Assembly (NCBI GenBank): GCA_947453695.1
Contig: CANGHW010000014.1
Location: forward strand, 1 to 64,000
Reading direction: 5' to 3'
Source: Opitutia bacterium
GTDB taxonomy: Bacteria; Verrucomicrobiota; Verrucomicrobiia; Opitutales; Opitutaceae
Length of the DNA: 64,000 nt
Both the position numbers and the translations under genes were made by a program. This document shows, one piece after another, positions 41,712-51,103 of this stretch (within the stretch, counting starts at the first letter, position 1; every line of letters begins with the position of its first letter). The notes beneath the pieces are model-generated. The model ran no database searches and was not told the DNA's origin. It saw only the letters and a program-made list of their open reading frames with translations.

Positions 41712-42179
41712 CCTTAGCTTCGAGGCCGATAAGCCGGATTCTGTTCTGCGCCTTGCGACGCTTCGACCGTCATTTCTCTCACGTCCTTGCGGACGAGTCC
41801 CGCGCCGTCCGCGAGCTTGCGCCCGCGACCGACGCCGGATGCGGCATACCCGTGACTATAGGACGAGCCGCCCAGTCACCTATTTTGCCTTGCACCGGAC
41901 GGGGTTTGTCCTGCCGCCGTCATCGCTGACGACGCGGTGGGCTCTTACCCCACCTTTTCACCCTTACCGCGCAGTTGCCCGCGCGGCGGTATATTCTCTG
42001 TGACACTTTCCATCGCCGTGCCTTGAAGCACGCCGTCTGAGCTCGCGGTAAAGCTGGCTCAGCATCCTGCCCTGCGGTGTCCGGACTTTCCTCTCCGTAT
42101 TTTGTAAAACGGACGCGGGTTTAGCCCGCGCCTTGGGATCAAAGAACACGGAGCGACGATCAGGCCCCGAAGCTAAGGC
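41711..42179 (-). ncRNA. rnpB: RNase P RNA, bacterial type A
   Basis: On the minus strand the conserved GAGGAAAGTCCGGAC block, a GGGCAGG-type region just after it, and the 3' end block AGAATCCGGCTTATCGG are present in order, as in bacterial RNase P RNA. The two ends pair as helix P1: GCCTTAGCTTCGGGGCC with GGCCTCGAAGCTAAGGC, about 16-17 bp, which sets the limits. The RNA is about 469 nt, longer than the typical 350-400. It processes tRNA 5' ends. Confidence 0.92.
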
Positions 42180-42276
42180 CGCGAACCCTAGAACCCGGAA
42201 ACGGGAAAGCAAGGCCGGGCGCCCACTGCGCCTCGGCCTTGCCATTCCCCTGCGCTCCACCCCGGGGGTGGGCGCC

Positions 42277-45057
42277 TCAATTGCCTGTCTTGGCCTTCCA
42301 ATCCTGCAGCAGCGTGCGCAGGGCCTCGGGTTTGTTGGTCGGCGCCGGGCGGTTGGCCTGATCGCGCGTGTTGACGCCGTGACAGCTCGTGCAGGAGCGA
42401 ATCTCGCCCGGCTGGAACGTCAGCCAGTAGCGCTCGCGCACCGTCGGCGTGCCGGCCGGATCGGTGAGCTGCCACGTGGTCGCGCGGCGCGCCGGGAGAA
42501 ACGCTGCCATCGAGCCGTCCACGCCCAGCTGCACACTGCCCGCCGGACCGGAAGGGGCGGCGGGATTGGCCGCCACCGCCGCGGGATCGTGCAGCGGCTG
42601 CGCCAACACGCGCCGGCCGGGCATCGGGCTAGAGTTCGCATTCCTCATCCCAAATCCGCGGAGCTGGTCGGCCTGGAAGAACTGCAGATACGCCACGTCG
42701 TAGACCATGCCGCCCGCGCCCACCGTCTGTGTGGATGTGCCCGCGATGCGCAGGTTAAACGGCTGCTGCCGCTCCGCGTGGTCGCGCGTCGTCACATTGC
42801 GGCTCACGACGAGCGCGAGGTTGTTCGTGCGCAGGTAGTCTTTGAACTGCGTCATGCTCACGCCTTCCTCGGCGAAGATTTGCTGCTCCGGCTGGCCCAA
42901 GGGCGCCTTCGCCCCGAGCGGAATCGGCCGCGCCCGCACCTCCACCGGATTGAGTTCCCAGAGCGGACCGCTGTAGCTCACCAGTCCGCCGTTCACGTAG
43001 TAACTCACCGACTTGGTAAACCCCGGCGTGAGCGCTTGGTAGGCCTGCCAATAGGCGCCAACCTGCCAGAGCGTCTTCAACCGAAACGCATAATCGGCGC
43101 CGAGTCCGTGATTCGTCTCAAAATCCGTCACATCCGTGTGGGTGGCGACCAACGTGCCGTTGCTGAGCGGCAGTGGCTCACGGAAGTGGCCCGTGTGGTT
43201 CGGGGCCGGCGCGGGAGTGACCTGCTTCGTCGCCGGGTGCGTGATGTAGTCGAGGGTGATGTGGTCCGCATCGAGGCCGGGCGGCGCATTGAACGCGACG
43301 ATCTGCCCGCTCGCGTGCGTGGAAAATTCCGGCGCATCCGTGCCGAAGTAGCGGCCGGGGTGCAGGGGGTCTTCCTTCATTTGGAGGATCACGTTGATGT
43401 AGGTGGAGTTGAAACGCGTCGTGGGATTGAAGCTGAAATCGACCAGATTCGGGTCGTTGAAAAACGACCGCGAGCCATAGCCAAACAACTCGTGACGCCC
43501 GACGTGGTTCACCGTCTCTTCCTCGGTGCCGTCTTCCTGAATCATCCACGGGAAGAAGATATTGAAGGTGTGCCCGACCACGGTGCCGCTCGCAAATCGC
43601 GACTCCGGGAAAACCTCCGTCCGGTTGCCCGCCAGCACCTGCGCCGTGGCCGACTCGTCGGAGTAGTTGAAGGTCCCGTAGGTCAGCGGCCGGCCGGCCA
43701 CCACGTCTGCGGAATCGAAGTCCGCTTCCTGGTCGCGCTGCAGGTGATCCCAGCGCGTGAAAATCACCCGGCCGAAACTGTCGATCGTGGGTGTAAACGC
43801 ACCCGACGGTGCGTGGTTCAGGTTGAACAAATCACCGTTCACCGGATCGAGGCTCCAGATGCCCGTGACCGTCGGCGCGAGCTCGTATTCGTCAAGCTGC
43901 GGATAGAGCTGGTGCTGACCGTTGCGCGGCCGGTCGCTGGTAAACAGGATCCGCCCGTCCGTGCCGTAGCAGGGCGAGATGTTGTTATAGTTCGGTTGAT
44001 TCGGCACCACCGCGATCGCGACCGTCTCGCCCAGCCCGAAGCCCGAGACTTCGTAAATCTGCCAGCGCCCTGTCGCCGCTCCGTTGGCCGTCGTGGGCGC
44101 GCCCAACACCATGCTGAACAATGCCTTCTGCCCGCTCCAATGCACCGCGGGATCGCGCACCGCGATCGAGTTGGCGCCCTGGAATCCATTGCCTGTGCCG
44201 TAGCCCGCCTCGGCCGTGAGATTGCGCAGGGTGCCATTGGGATAGCGGATGTAGAGATCGCCACCACGGCCCGCGGCATCGGTGCCCGGACGGTGATTGC
44301 CAAACACTGAGCCGATCGTCGTGAAATCATTACCGATCGGGATCTGCGTCACAAAGAGGATCGGGTTGCTTGGCGCCGCCGGCGGCACGGGCGGTGGCGG
44401 CGGCAATGCGACATAGGTCGCCGTCACCGTCGTGCTCGCCGCGGGCATCGTGACAGTCGTCGTGCTGGCCGTCGCGTTGGCCACACTTGCGCCGGTCCAC
44501 TGCGCAAACGCCTGCCCAGCGGGCGCCGCATTTGCCACCAGCGTGACGACGGTCCCCGCCGCATAAGAACCGGTTCCGCTGCCACCGACCACGGAGAGCG
44601 CATAGCTCGCGACTGCCGGCGGCGGTGCGGACGGTGGAGGTGGCGTCGCGCCCCCGCTATTCGCTCCAATGGGCGCCTGCTCGGGCAGGGCCAACTGCGC
44701 AAAGGCCGAGACGTTCTTGGCGTCGGTCACCCGCACATAGATTGAAAACGGATAGTTGTAGACCCACGCGCTCGCCGTCGACGGCGTGCCCGCGATCACC
44801 CCAGTCGTGGCATCGAGCGCCAGACCCGGCGGCAGGCCGCCCGACTGGATCGCCCACTTGTAGGGCGCCGTGCCGCCGGCGGCGTTGAGCGTTTGCGCAT
44901 ACGGCACGCCACCCACCGATGCGGGCACGGACTTCGTAGTGATGACCAAGGGCGCAGCCGCGGCGATCGCCGCACCCCAAAGGGCGAGCGCACACGCGAT
45001 GATCGCGCCGGGCAGTCGAAAACGTCGGAGACGGGAGGAGGGAGGCTGTGGGTTCAT
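42277..45057 (-). CDS. Secreted multidomain protein with Ig-like, InlB-like repeat and haem c (CxxCH) motif
   Basis: A 926-residue exported protein. The N-terminal signal (helix IIACALALWGAAIAAAA) is followed by a putative-Ig (He_PIG-like) domain with QSGGLPPGLALDATTGVIAGTP (in pieces, residues 70-92), a Pro-rich linker, a domain near 152-216 with VTLVANAAPAGQAFAQWTG, like bacterial InlB/Flg_new repeats, a second Pro linker and a 650-residue core with TSDRPRNGQ and FSFNPTTRF. At 889-893 it ends in CTSCHG, a single c-type haem site, probably needing periplasmic maturation. The core resembles the beta-propeller region of hydrazine synthase alpha-like proteins of Planctomycetes/Verrucomicrobia (from memory). 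Function unknown. Confidence 0.7.
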   Translation of the reverse strand: MNPQPPSSRLRRFRLPGAIIACALALWGAAIAAAAPLVITTKSVPASVGGVPYAQTLNAAGGTAPYKWAIQSGGLPPGLALDATTGVIAGTPSTASAWVYNYPFSIYVRVTDAKNVSAFAQLALPEQAPIGANSGGATPPPPSAPPPAVASYALSVVGGSGTGSYAAGTVVTLVANAAPAGQAFAQWTGASVANATASTTTVTMPAASTTVTATYVALPPPPPVPPAAPSNPILFVTQIPIGNDFTTIGSVFGNHRPGTDAAGRGGDLYIRYPNGTLRNLTAEAGYGTGNGFQGANSIAVRDPAVHWSGQKALFSMVLGAPTTANGAATGRWQIYEVSGFGLGETVAIAVVPNQPNYNNISPCYGTDGRILFTSDRPRNGQHQLYPQLDEYELAPTVTGIWSLDPVNGDLFNLNHAPSGAFTPTIDSFGRVIFTRWDHLQRDQEADFDSADVVAGRPLTYGTFNYSDESATAQVLAGNRTEVFPESRFASGTVVGHTFNIFFPWMIQEDGTEEETVNHVGRHELFGYGSRSFFNDPNLVDFSFNPTTRFNSTYINVILQMKEDPLHPGRYFGTDAPEFSTHASGQIVAFNAPPGLDADHITLDYITHPATKQVTPAPAPNHTGHFREPLPLSNGTLVATHTDVTDFETNHGLGADYAFRLKTLWQVGAYWQAYQALTPGFTKSVSYYVNGGLVSYSGPLWELNPVEVRARPIPLGAKAPLGQPEQQIFAEEGVSMTQFKDYLRTNNLALVVSRNVTTRDHAERQQPFNLRIAGTSTQTVGAGGMVYDVAYLQFFQADQLRGFGMRNANSSPMPGRRVLAQPLHDPAAVAANPAAPSGPAGSVQLGVDGSMAAFLPARRATTWQLTDPAGTPTVRERYWLTFQPGEIRSCTSCHGVNTRDQANRPAPTNKPEALRTLLQDWKAKTGN

Positions 45058-45336
45058 GGTAGGAAAAGTGGGGATGACCACGTCGCGTGGCCCGGGCGGC
45101 GGTAGCTGGAAACCACCTGCCCGCACTCCTCGAATGCCGTTTATCCGGGCCGAAATTACAGTCGGCCGGCCGGAAAACATTTTTTCCGAATGTCTGTAAT
45201 TTCCGCGCCGGACTTCCCCAATCCGTCTTCAAGTCCCACTTCGCCCATCGCTGCCGCCCGCTCCATCCTTGACGCATTCGCCCCTGCTCCCGGAACCTTT
45301 CGGCCCGGAGCCCGGCTCCCGTCTTCCTCGCCTCCC

Positions 45337-46086
45337 ATGACCACCGGCCCCGCCTCGCCCTCGCCGTCGCGCGACCACATCGCCGGTTTCGACTCCACCC
45401 AGTGGAGCGTCGTGCTCGGGGCCCGCCGCGATGCGTCCGACCGCCCCGCCGCGCTCCAGCGTCTCTGCGCCGCCTATTGGCTCCCGCTCTACAGCTACCT
45501 GCGCCGCCGCGGCCACGCCCCGGCCGATGCCGAGGACCTCACCCAAAGTTTCTTCGTCTATCTGCTCGACAGCGATTTCCTCGACCGCCCCGACCCAGCC
45601 AAGGGCCGCTTCCGCGGCTACCTCGTGGGCGCATTGAAGTTTTTCCTCTCCCATCACTTCGAGCGAACCGCCGCGCAGAAACGCGGCGGCGGCGTGCAAT
45701 TCGTCGACTGGTCCACGCTCGATGCCGAGCGCGAGTTCGCCGCCTGCGATCAACCGCTCCTCGACCCCAGCGAGTCCTACGAGAAAACCTGGGCGCTCAC
45801 CCTCCTCTCCCGCGCGCTTGGCCTCCTTGAGGCCGAGCAGACCGCCGCTGGCAAAGCCCGCCAGTTCGCGGTGCTCCAACCCTTCCTCAGCACCACGCCC
45901 ACACGCGGCGACTATGATGCGGCCGCCGCCGCCCTTGCCACCACCCGCACCAACGTCGCCGTCTGGGTCCACCGGCTCAACCACCGCTACGCCGAACTCG
46001 TGAAGCTTGAGGTCGCCGCCACCGTTCGCTCGCCCGACGAGATCAACGCCGAGATGCAGCACCTCCTCCAGGCCCTGCGGCGGTAA
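45337..46086 (+). CDS. ECF-like RNA polymerase sigma factor paired with a kinase
   Basis: A 249-residue sigma-70-type factor. Region 2 is visible as LQRLCAAYWLPLYSYLRRRGH and ADAEDLTQSFFVYLL, with the DAEDLTQ helix typical of ECF factors. The middle holds a long spacer rather than a normal region 4: the last part (RGDYDAAAAALATTRTNVAVWVHRLNHRYAEL, in pieces) has a helix-turn-helix look. The gene is followed by a serine/threonine kinase after 69 bases on the same strand, a common pair in Verrucomicrobiota/Planctomycetota in which the kinase replaces an anti-sigma factor. ATG 45337 is taken; the longer frame upstream is Pro/Ser-rich. Confidence 0.75.
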   Translation: MTTGPASPSPSRDHIAGFDSTQWSVVLGARRDASDRPAALQRLCAAYWLPLYSYLRRRGHAPADAEDLTQSFFVYLLDSDFLDRPDPAKGRFRGYLVGALKFFLSHHFERTAAQKRGGGVQFVDWSTLDAEREFAACDQPLLDPSESYEKTWALTLLSRALGLLEAEQTAAGKARQFAVLQPFLSTTPTRGDYDAAAAALATTRTNVAVWVHRLNHRYAELVKLEVAATVRSPDEINAEMQHLLQALRR

Positions 46087-46155
46087 ACCGCCCCCGTGTT
46101 TCCCACCCTCCCTTCCCGCGCAATCCTCCGCTCCGTTTTCCGGTAACGCCTGCTG

Positions 46156-48897
46156 ATGCCGCACTCAGATCCTTCCGCTCCCCGCCCACCCACCACGGCC
46201 TGCGTCCGCTGTGGCAATGCCACCGCCCATCCTTTCGCCGGTGCCGGCGGTGTCTGCCTGCGTTGCGCCGGTGAGCGCGCCTTCGCCCTCGGGTCCGATA
46301 CGCCCTTCGAATCGCTCACGCCCTCGGAGGAAAAAACGTCTGCCTCTACTCTGGCCCCCGATGCCGCCGGCTCTACCGCGGAGCTCCCCGCCGCCATCGG
46401 CCCCTATGAAATCATCGAGGAACTCGGCCGCGGCGGCATGGGCCGCGTCTACGCCGCCCGCCAGCGCGGCCTCGGCCGCATCGTCGCACTGAAGGTCCTT
46501 GCGACCGGTCCCGGCGCGCCAGTCGAGCTCGAGATGCGCTTCCTCCGCGAGGCCCAAACTGTCGCCCGCCTGCGCCATCCCCACATCATCGCCATCCACG
46601 ATTCGGGCCGTGCCACCGGCCACGTTTACTTCTCGATGGATTACCTCGAGGGCCGCGACCTCGCGCGCCGCTTGCGCGAGCACACGTTCTCGCCGCGCGA
46701 AGCGGCGGCCCTCGTCGCCAAAGTCGCCTCCGCCCTCGCCTTCGCCCACGCCGAGGGAGTCCTCCACCGCGACCTCAAGCCCTCGAACATCCTGCTCGAC
46801 GGCGATGAGCCCCGCCTCGCCGATTTTGGGCTCGCCGCCCAACTCGAAACCAGTGGCGACCTCACCAGCGCCTCCGGCGTCTTCGGCACCCCGCACTACC
46901 TCGCCCCCGAGGCCATCTGCGGCGGCGCCACCGCCCTCTCCGCCGCAAGCGATCTCTACGCCCTCGGCGTCGTGCTCTACGCCGTGCTCACCAGCCGCAC
47001 GCCCTTCGCCGGCGCCTCGCCCGCCGAGCTTCCCGCCCTCGTCAACGAAACCGATCCGCCCGCCCCGCGCCTCCTCGCCCCGCACGTCCCGCGCGACCTC
47101 GAGACGATCTGCCTCAAGTGCCTCGAACGCGACCCCGTCCGCCGCTACGCCGACGCCGCCGCGCTCGCCGCCGACCTCCGACACTTCCTCGCCGGCGAGC
47201 CCATCGCCGCCCGCCCCCCGGATCGTCTCGAACGCTTCCGACGCTACGCCCGCCGCCACCGCACCGCTCTGCTTTCCGCCGCCGGACTTTTTTCCGTCCT
47301 CGCCGTCGCCACCGCGGTCAGCAGCTCGCTCGCCCTCCGCGCCACGCGGGCCGAGAAACTCGCGGCCACCGAAGCCGCCGCCGCCCGCGCCGTGAGCGAG
47401 TTTCTGCAAAACGATCTCCTCGCCCAAGCCTCGCCCGAGTCGCAGCCGGACCGCGACCTGACGCTGCGCACCGTGCTCGAACGCGCGGCGAAAGCCATCG
47501 ATGGCCGTTTTCCCTCCCAGCCGCTCGTCGAAGCCGAGTTGCGTGAAACCCTCGCCCAGACCTATCGCGCCCTCGGCGATCACGTCGCCGAAGCGGTGCA
47601 CGTCGTGCGTGCACTCTCCCTCCTCAAGCCCGTCGTCGGTGAATCCGATCCGCGCGTCCTCCGGCTCTCCGCCCAGCACGCCCGCGTGCTCGCCGCCTTG
47701 AGCAAACACCCGGAAGCCACCGCCCTCGGCCGGCGCACCCTCGCCCTCGCCGACCGCGCTCTCGGGACCGACAGCCCCCAGACCATCCGCATCCTGCTCG
47801 ACCTCGCGACGATTCACCAGCTCACCGGCGACCTCGCCTCGGCTACCGCCGTCGCCTCTCGCGCCCTCGCGACCGCCCGTCGCGTGTTACCCGCCGATCA
47901 TGCCGACACACGCAAAGCCCTGTCTTTCCTCGCATCGATCAACTTCTCCACGCGCCAACTCGCCGTCGCCGAAGCGCTCGACCTCGAGGCCCTCGCCGCG
48001 CAACGCCGCACCGACGGCTCCGAACATCCTGCGACCCTCACCGTCATGCACGACCTCGCCTCCGTCTACTGGGCGCAGGGTCGCCTCGCCGAGGCCCAAA
48101 GCCTCGGCCTCCTTACCCTCGAAGTTCGGCGCCGCGTGCTCGGTCCCGACCATATCGAAACGCTTCGCACCCAGAATAACTTGGCCACCACTTACACCGA
48201 TCAGGGCGACTACCCTGCGGCGATCGACCTTCACGAGAAAACCCTCGCTGCCCGGACCGCCCGCCTCGGACCGGAAAATGCCGACACCCTGTCCACCACG
48301 ATGAACCTGGCCATGGTCCATCTGCGATCGGGTCGGCTCGACTCGGCCGAGGCCCTGCTCGTGCCCGCACTCACCCTCGCCCAAAGCCAATTCTCCGCGA
48401 ACCACGCCCTCGTCCACACCGCCCAATACAATCTCGCCGAGTTACGGTTGCGCCAAAACCGACTGCCAGAAGCCGTCGCCTCCATCAACGAATCGATCGC
48501 CAATCGCGTGCACGCCCTGGGGCCCACCAACTCGCAAACCCTCCTCGCCCAGGAGTCGCTCGCGACGATCCTTATCCGTCAGGAAAAATTCGCCGAAGCC
48601 ACCACGATCCTCCGCACCACTCTGGCGCAACGCACCAAGACCGAACCCGATGCCTGGCGCACCCACGTCGCGCGCTACAAACTCGGCCTCGCTCTGTTTC
48701 GTCAGGACCAACTGGCCGAGGCGGAGCAGCTCCTCGTTGGCAGTGCCACCGCCCTGCATGCCAAACGTGCCACACTCACTGCCGTCGCCCGCACCTTCGC
48801 CACCGATGCCGCGACCGCCACGGCCGATCTTTACACCAAGCTGGGGCGCACCGAAGAGGCCCGACGCTGGTCGGCCTTCGCGGCCGAAAAACCATAG
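46156..48897 (+). CDS. Membrane serine/threonine protein kinase with TPR domain
   Basis: A 913-residue protein. A short zinc-ribbon-like stretch (CVRCG...CLRC, residues 16-37) precedes the kinase domain (about 83-350) with ELGRGGMGRVYAARQ, Lys113 in IVALKVL, HRDLKPSNILL (204-214), DFG (223-225) and GTPHYLAPEA. A membrane helix lies at about 371-395 (LLSAAGLFSVLAVATAVSS), and the remaining 500 residues form TPR-like repeats (A..L...A..L..........A.., e.g. EAVASINESIANRV). All kinase residues are intact, so it should be active. The layout fits a sensor that phosphorylates a partner, possibly the sigma factor encoded before it. Confidence 0.9.
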   Translation: MPHSDPSAPRPPTTACVRCGNATAHPFAGAGGVCLRCAGERAFALGSDTPFESLTPSEEKTSASTLAPDAAGSTAELPAAIGPYEIIEELGRGGMGRVYAARQRGLGRIVALKVLATGPGAPVELEMRFLREAQTVARLRHPHIIAIHDSGRATGHVYFSMDYLEGRDLARRLREHTFSPREAAALVAKVASALAFAHAEGVLHRDLKPSNILLDGDEPRLADFGLAAQLETSGDLTSASGVFGTPHYLAPEAICGGATALSAASDLYALGVVLYAVLTSRTPFAGASPAELPALVNETDPPAPRLLAPHVPRDLETICLKCLERDPVRRYADAAALAADLRHFLAGEPIAARPPDRLERFRRYARRHRTALLSAAGLFSVLAVATAVSSSLALRATRAEKLAATEAAAARAVSEFLQNDLLAQASPESQPDRDLTLRTVLERAAKAIDGRFPSQPLVEAELRETLAQTYRALGDHVAEAVHVVRALSLLKPVVGESDPRVLRLSAQHARVLAALSKHPEATALGRRTLALADRALGTDSPQTIRILLDLATIHQLTGDLASATAVASRALATARRVLPADHADTRKALSFLASINFSTRQLAVAEALDLEALAAQRRTDGSEHPATLTVMHDLASVYWAQGRLAEAQSLGLLTLEVRRRVLGPDHIETLRTQNNLATTYTDQGDYPAAIDLHEKTLAARTARLGPENADTLSTTMNLAMVHLRSGRLDSAEALLVPALTLAQSQFSANHALVHTAQYNLAELRLRQNRLPEAVASINESIANRVHALGPTNSQTLLAQESLATILIRQEKFAEATTILRTTLAQRTKTEPDAWRTHVARYKLGLALFRQDQLAEAEQLLVGSATALHAKRATLTAVARTFATDAATATADLYTKLGRTEEARRWSAFAAEKP

Positions 48898-49070
48898 CGA
48901 CTGCGACCTACCCCTCTTTCGCGCACTACGGCGCAGCGCCTCCTGCGGAAATTGGGGCCGTCGCAGCTTGCCCCTTAACTCGGAGCTTCCCCGGGCCGAA
49001 CTACTCCGCTTAAACATCCCGCCGGCGCCCTCCCTGCCTCCTAGGCCGTGAGTCTCGTCGACGCGTCTGC

Positions 49071-50288
49071 ATGAAAACCCTCGCGCACCTCCCGCTCCTG
49101 CTCGCCTTCGCTGCCGCTCCGCTCCTCGCCGCCGAAGCCGGGTTCTCCGCCGGTCTCGACACCACCGTCGATGCGACCGCCGGTGTCCGCGGCGGTGCTC
49201 GCCGCGGCGAGACACTCCACGGCCTCGCCCTCGGCCATGCCGCCTGGCAACAGCCCGCTACACCCACTGCGCCGTTTTCCTTCCAAGCCTATGCCAGCGT
49301 GCTTTCCCTTGTCGGCCACGGTCCCACCGAGCGCGTGCTCGGCGATTTTCTGACCGCCAGCAACATCGAGGGCTACCCCAGCACCCGCCTCTATTCGTGG
49401 TGGCTCGAAGTCGGCACGTCCGCTTGGTCGCTCCGCACTGGCGCCCTCCTCGCCGACGAAGAATTCGCCGGCACCTCGGCCGGCGGCAACTTTACCAACT
49501 CCGCCTTCGGCTGGCCGCCCTTCATCTCCGCCAACACCGTCAACACCGGTCCCGCCTTCTTCGCCGCCGCCTTGGGTGCGCGTTTCGAATACCACCTGAA
49601 CGATTCCGTCACTTGGCGCGCCGGCGTTTATGATGGCGACACCTTCGACTCCCCTTCCGGCGACGCTACCGTCAACCGCCACGGCTGGCACTACCACCTC
49701 GGTGGCACCCAAGGCTGGTTCGCCATCACCGAAGCCGCCTTCACCCCCGCCAACCTGCCCTCTCGCTTCAAAGCCGGCGCTTGGCTCCACACGGGCGATT
49801 TTGCCGACGTTCGCCGCGACGCCGCGGGCCGTCCCTTCGCCGACACCCGCGCCGCCCCGCGCAATCATGACGGCAACTACGGCGCCTACGCCGCCCTCGA
49901 ACACACCCTGAGCGGCAAGCCCGGCGCAGCCGGTAACCTCGAAACCTACGTCCGCGCCGGCCTTTCGCCCACCGATCGCAACGCCATCGGCTGGGCCCTC
50001 GACACTGGCCTCGCCTGCACCGGTCTTCTCCCGGGCCGCCCGGCTGATGTCGCCGCTCTGGGCCTCGCCCACGCCTCGTTCAGCCGTCGCTACGCCGCCC
50101 ACGCCCGCGCCATCGACCCCGCCTCACCCGCCCTCGATTCCGAGACAGTCGTGGAGCTCGCCTATCGCATTTCCCTGTCGGAGCGCTTCAAACTCCAGCC
50201 CGACGTGCAATACATCCGTCATCCCGGCGGCAGCTCCGCGCAGCGCGACGCCCTCGCGGTCCTCCTGCGCTTAACCGGCACGTTTTAG
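49071..50288 (+). CDS. OprB-like carbohydrate-selective porin
   Basis: A 405-residue outer-membrane protein. A signal peptide (KTLAHLPLLLAFAAAPLLAAE) leads to a beta-barrel with alternating hydrophobic/aromatic strands such as LYSWWLEVGTSAWSLRTGALL. The OprB-typical DEEFAGTSAGGNFTNSAFGWP (in pieces) is followed by the run GARFEYHLNDSVTWRAGVYDGD. It ends in Phe (RLTGTF), as needed by the BAM machine. Family members carry monosaccharides across the outer membrane. It could feed the sugar catabolic genes elsewhere in this window. Confidence 0.85.
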   Translation: MKTLAHLPLLLAFAAAPLLAAEAGFSAGLDTTVDATAGVRGGARRGETLHGLALGHAAWQQPATPTAPFSFQAYASVLSLVGHGPTERVLGDFLTASNIEGYPSTRLYSWWLEVGTSAWSLRTGALLADEEFAGTSAGGNFTNSAFGWPPFISANTVNTGPAFFAAALGARFEYHLNDSVTWRAGVYDGDTFDSPSGDATVNRHGWHYHLGGTQGWFAITEAAFTPANLPSRFKAGAWLHTGDFADVRRDAAGRPFADTRAAPRNHDGNYGAYAALEHTLSGKPGAAGNLETYVRAGLSPTDRNAIGWALDTGLACTGLLPGRPADVAALGLAHASFSRRYAAHARAIDPASPALDSETVVELAYRISLSERFKLQPDVQYIRHPGGSSAQRDALAVLLRLTGTF

Positions 50289-50349
50289 GGCCACGCGTTC
50301 GCCGGCATCGTCGCCGGGCCCACTCTCTCCGCGCAAAACCGGAGCTACT

Positions 50350-50372
50350 TCTGTCAGGTTTCGCCTGACAGA
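50350..50372. promoter_or_regulatory. Perfect 9-bp inverted repeat between porin and Fur-like gene
   Basis: TCTGTCAGG and CCTGACAGA pair perfectly across TTTCG. It lies 83 bases before the Fur-like ATG and 62 after the porin stop. No T-run follows, so an operator (perhaps for autoregulation by the Fur-like protein) or an RNA hairpin is more likely than a terminator. Confidence 0.5.
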
Positions 50373-50455
50373 CAGACCGGCTGCAGTCGGGCATACTAAG
50401 AAACGCCAATCGCCATCGCCCCGTTCGCTGCGACCGGGGCAATGGTTCTTCCGTT

Positions 50456-50950
50456 ATGCCGTCGCCCACCACCCTTTCTCCCCCCCGTCCAGTTCCCCTC
50501 CGCGACACGCTGGCCGACCTCCTGGCCCGCCTTCGTAGCCACGGCCTACGCGTCACTCCCGGTCGACGGAGCATGGTCGCCACGTTGATCGATGCGAGTG
50601 AGCCGCTCACGCTGGCCCAGTTGCAGTCCGCCATTCGCCCGCAACGCGTCCCGCTCGCCACCCTCTTTCGCAGCATGCTCCGCATGGAGGAGGTCGGACT
50701 CGTGCAGCGCTCCTTCGACCTCCGCGGCACCACGCATTGGCAACTCAATCTCGGTCAGCCCCGCCGTTTTGTCCTCGAACAAAGCGACACCCATGCCTCC
50801 GAACTCCTCGACGAAGAACTCTCGGCCCCGATCCGAGAACTCCTGGCCGGGATCGAAAAACTCCTCGTCGCCCGTGGCTACCGTGAGCTCAATCTCAACG
50901 TCGCCTTTCGCGCCCTGCGCCCCACCGCGCACCGGCAACACGTCGCCTAG
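50456..50950 (+). CDS. Fur-family-like transcriptional regulator lacking metal-site residues
   Basis: A 164-residue protein with the winged-helix part of Fur: LLARLRSHGLRVTPGRRSMVATLI, LTLAQLQSAIR, VPLATLFRSMLRMEEVGLVQRS, matching 'r.G.r.T..R..il..l....', the recognition helix 'tvYR.L..l...Glv'. The dimerisation half keeps RRFVLEQ and ending helix/strand (REL...NVAFRALR), but the 'HHdHliC..CG.v' block of true Fur/Zur proteins is absent, and no CxxC remains. It may bind DNA without iron or zinc control. The upstream inverted repeat may be its operator. Confidence 0.72.
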   Translation: MPSPTTLSPPRPVPLRDTLADLLARLRSHGLRVTPGRRSMVATLIDASEPLTLAQLQSAIRPQRVPLATLFRSMLRMEEVGLVQRSFDLRGTTHWQLNLGQPRRFVLEQSDTHASELLDEELSAPIRELLAGIEKLLVARGYRELNLNVAFRALRPTAHRQHVA

Positions 50951-51103
50951 CGGGCCTACGCGCCCTGCCGGCCCGTTATTTGCTGGGGCCGAGCCATTGA
51001 CCCAAGGCCCGGTCCGCGCGACTCTCTGCTCCTCCGTCGCGTGAATCCCCGCCCTCTCCCGTCCGCTCCCGGTGCCACTGCGCTCCCGTCCCCTTCGCCG
51101 GCC

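Noticed and set aside
48898-49070. Possible long-range inverted repeat CTGCGAC/GTCGCAG
   Set aside because: Arms are only 7 bp with a loop of about 50 bases; within the chance level of GC-rich DNA.
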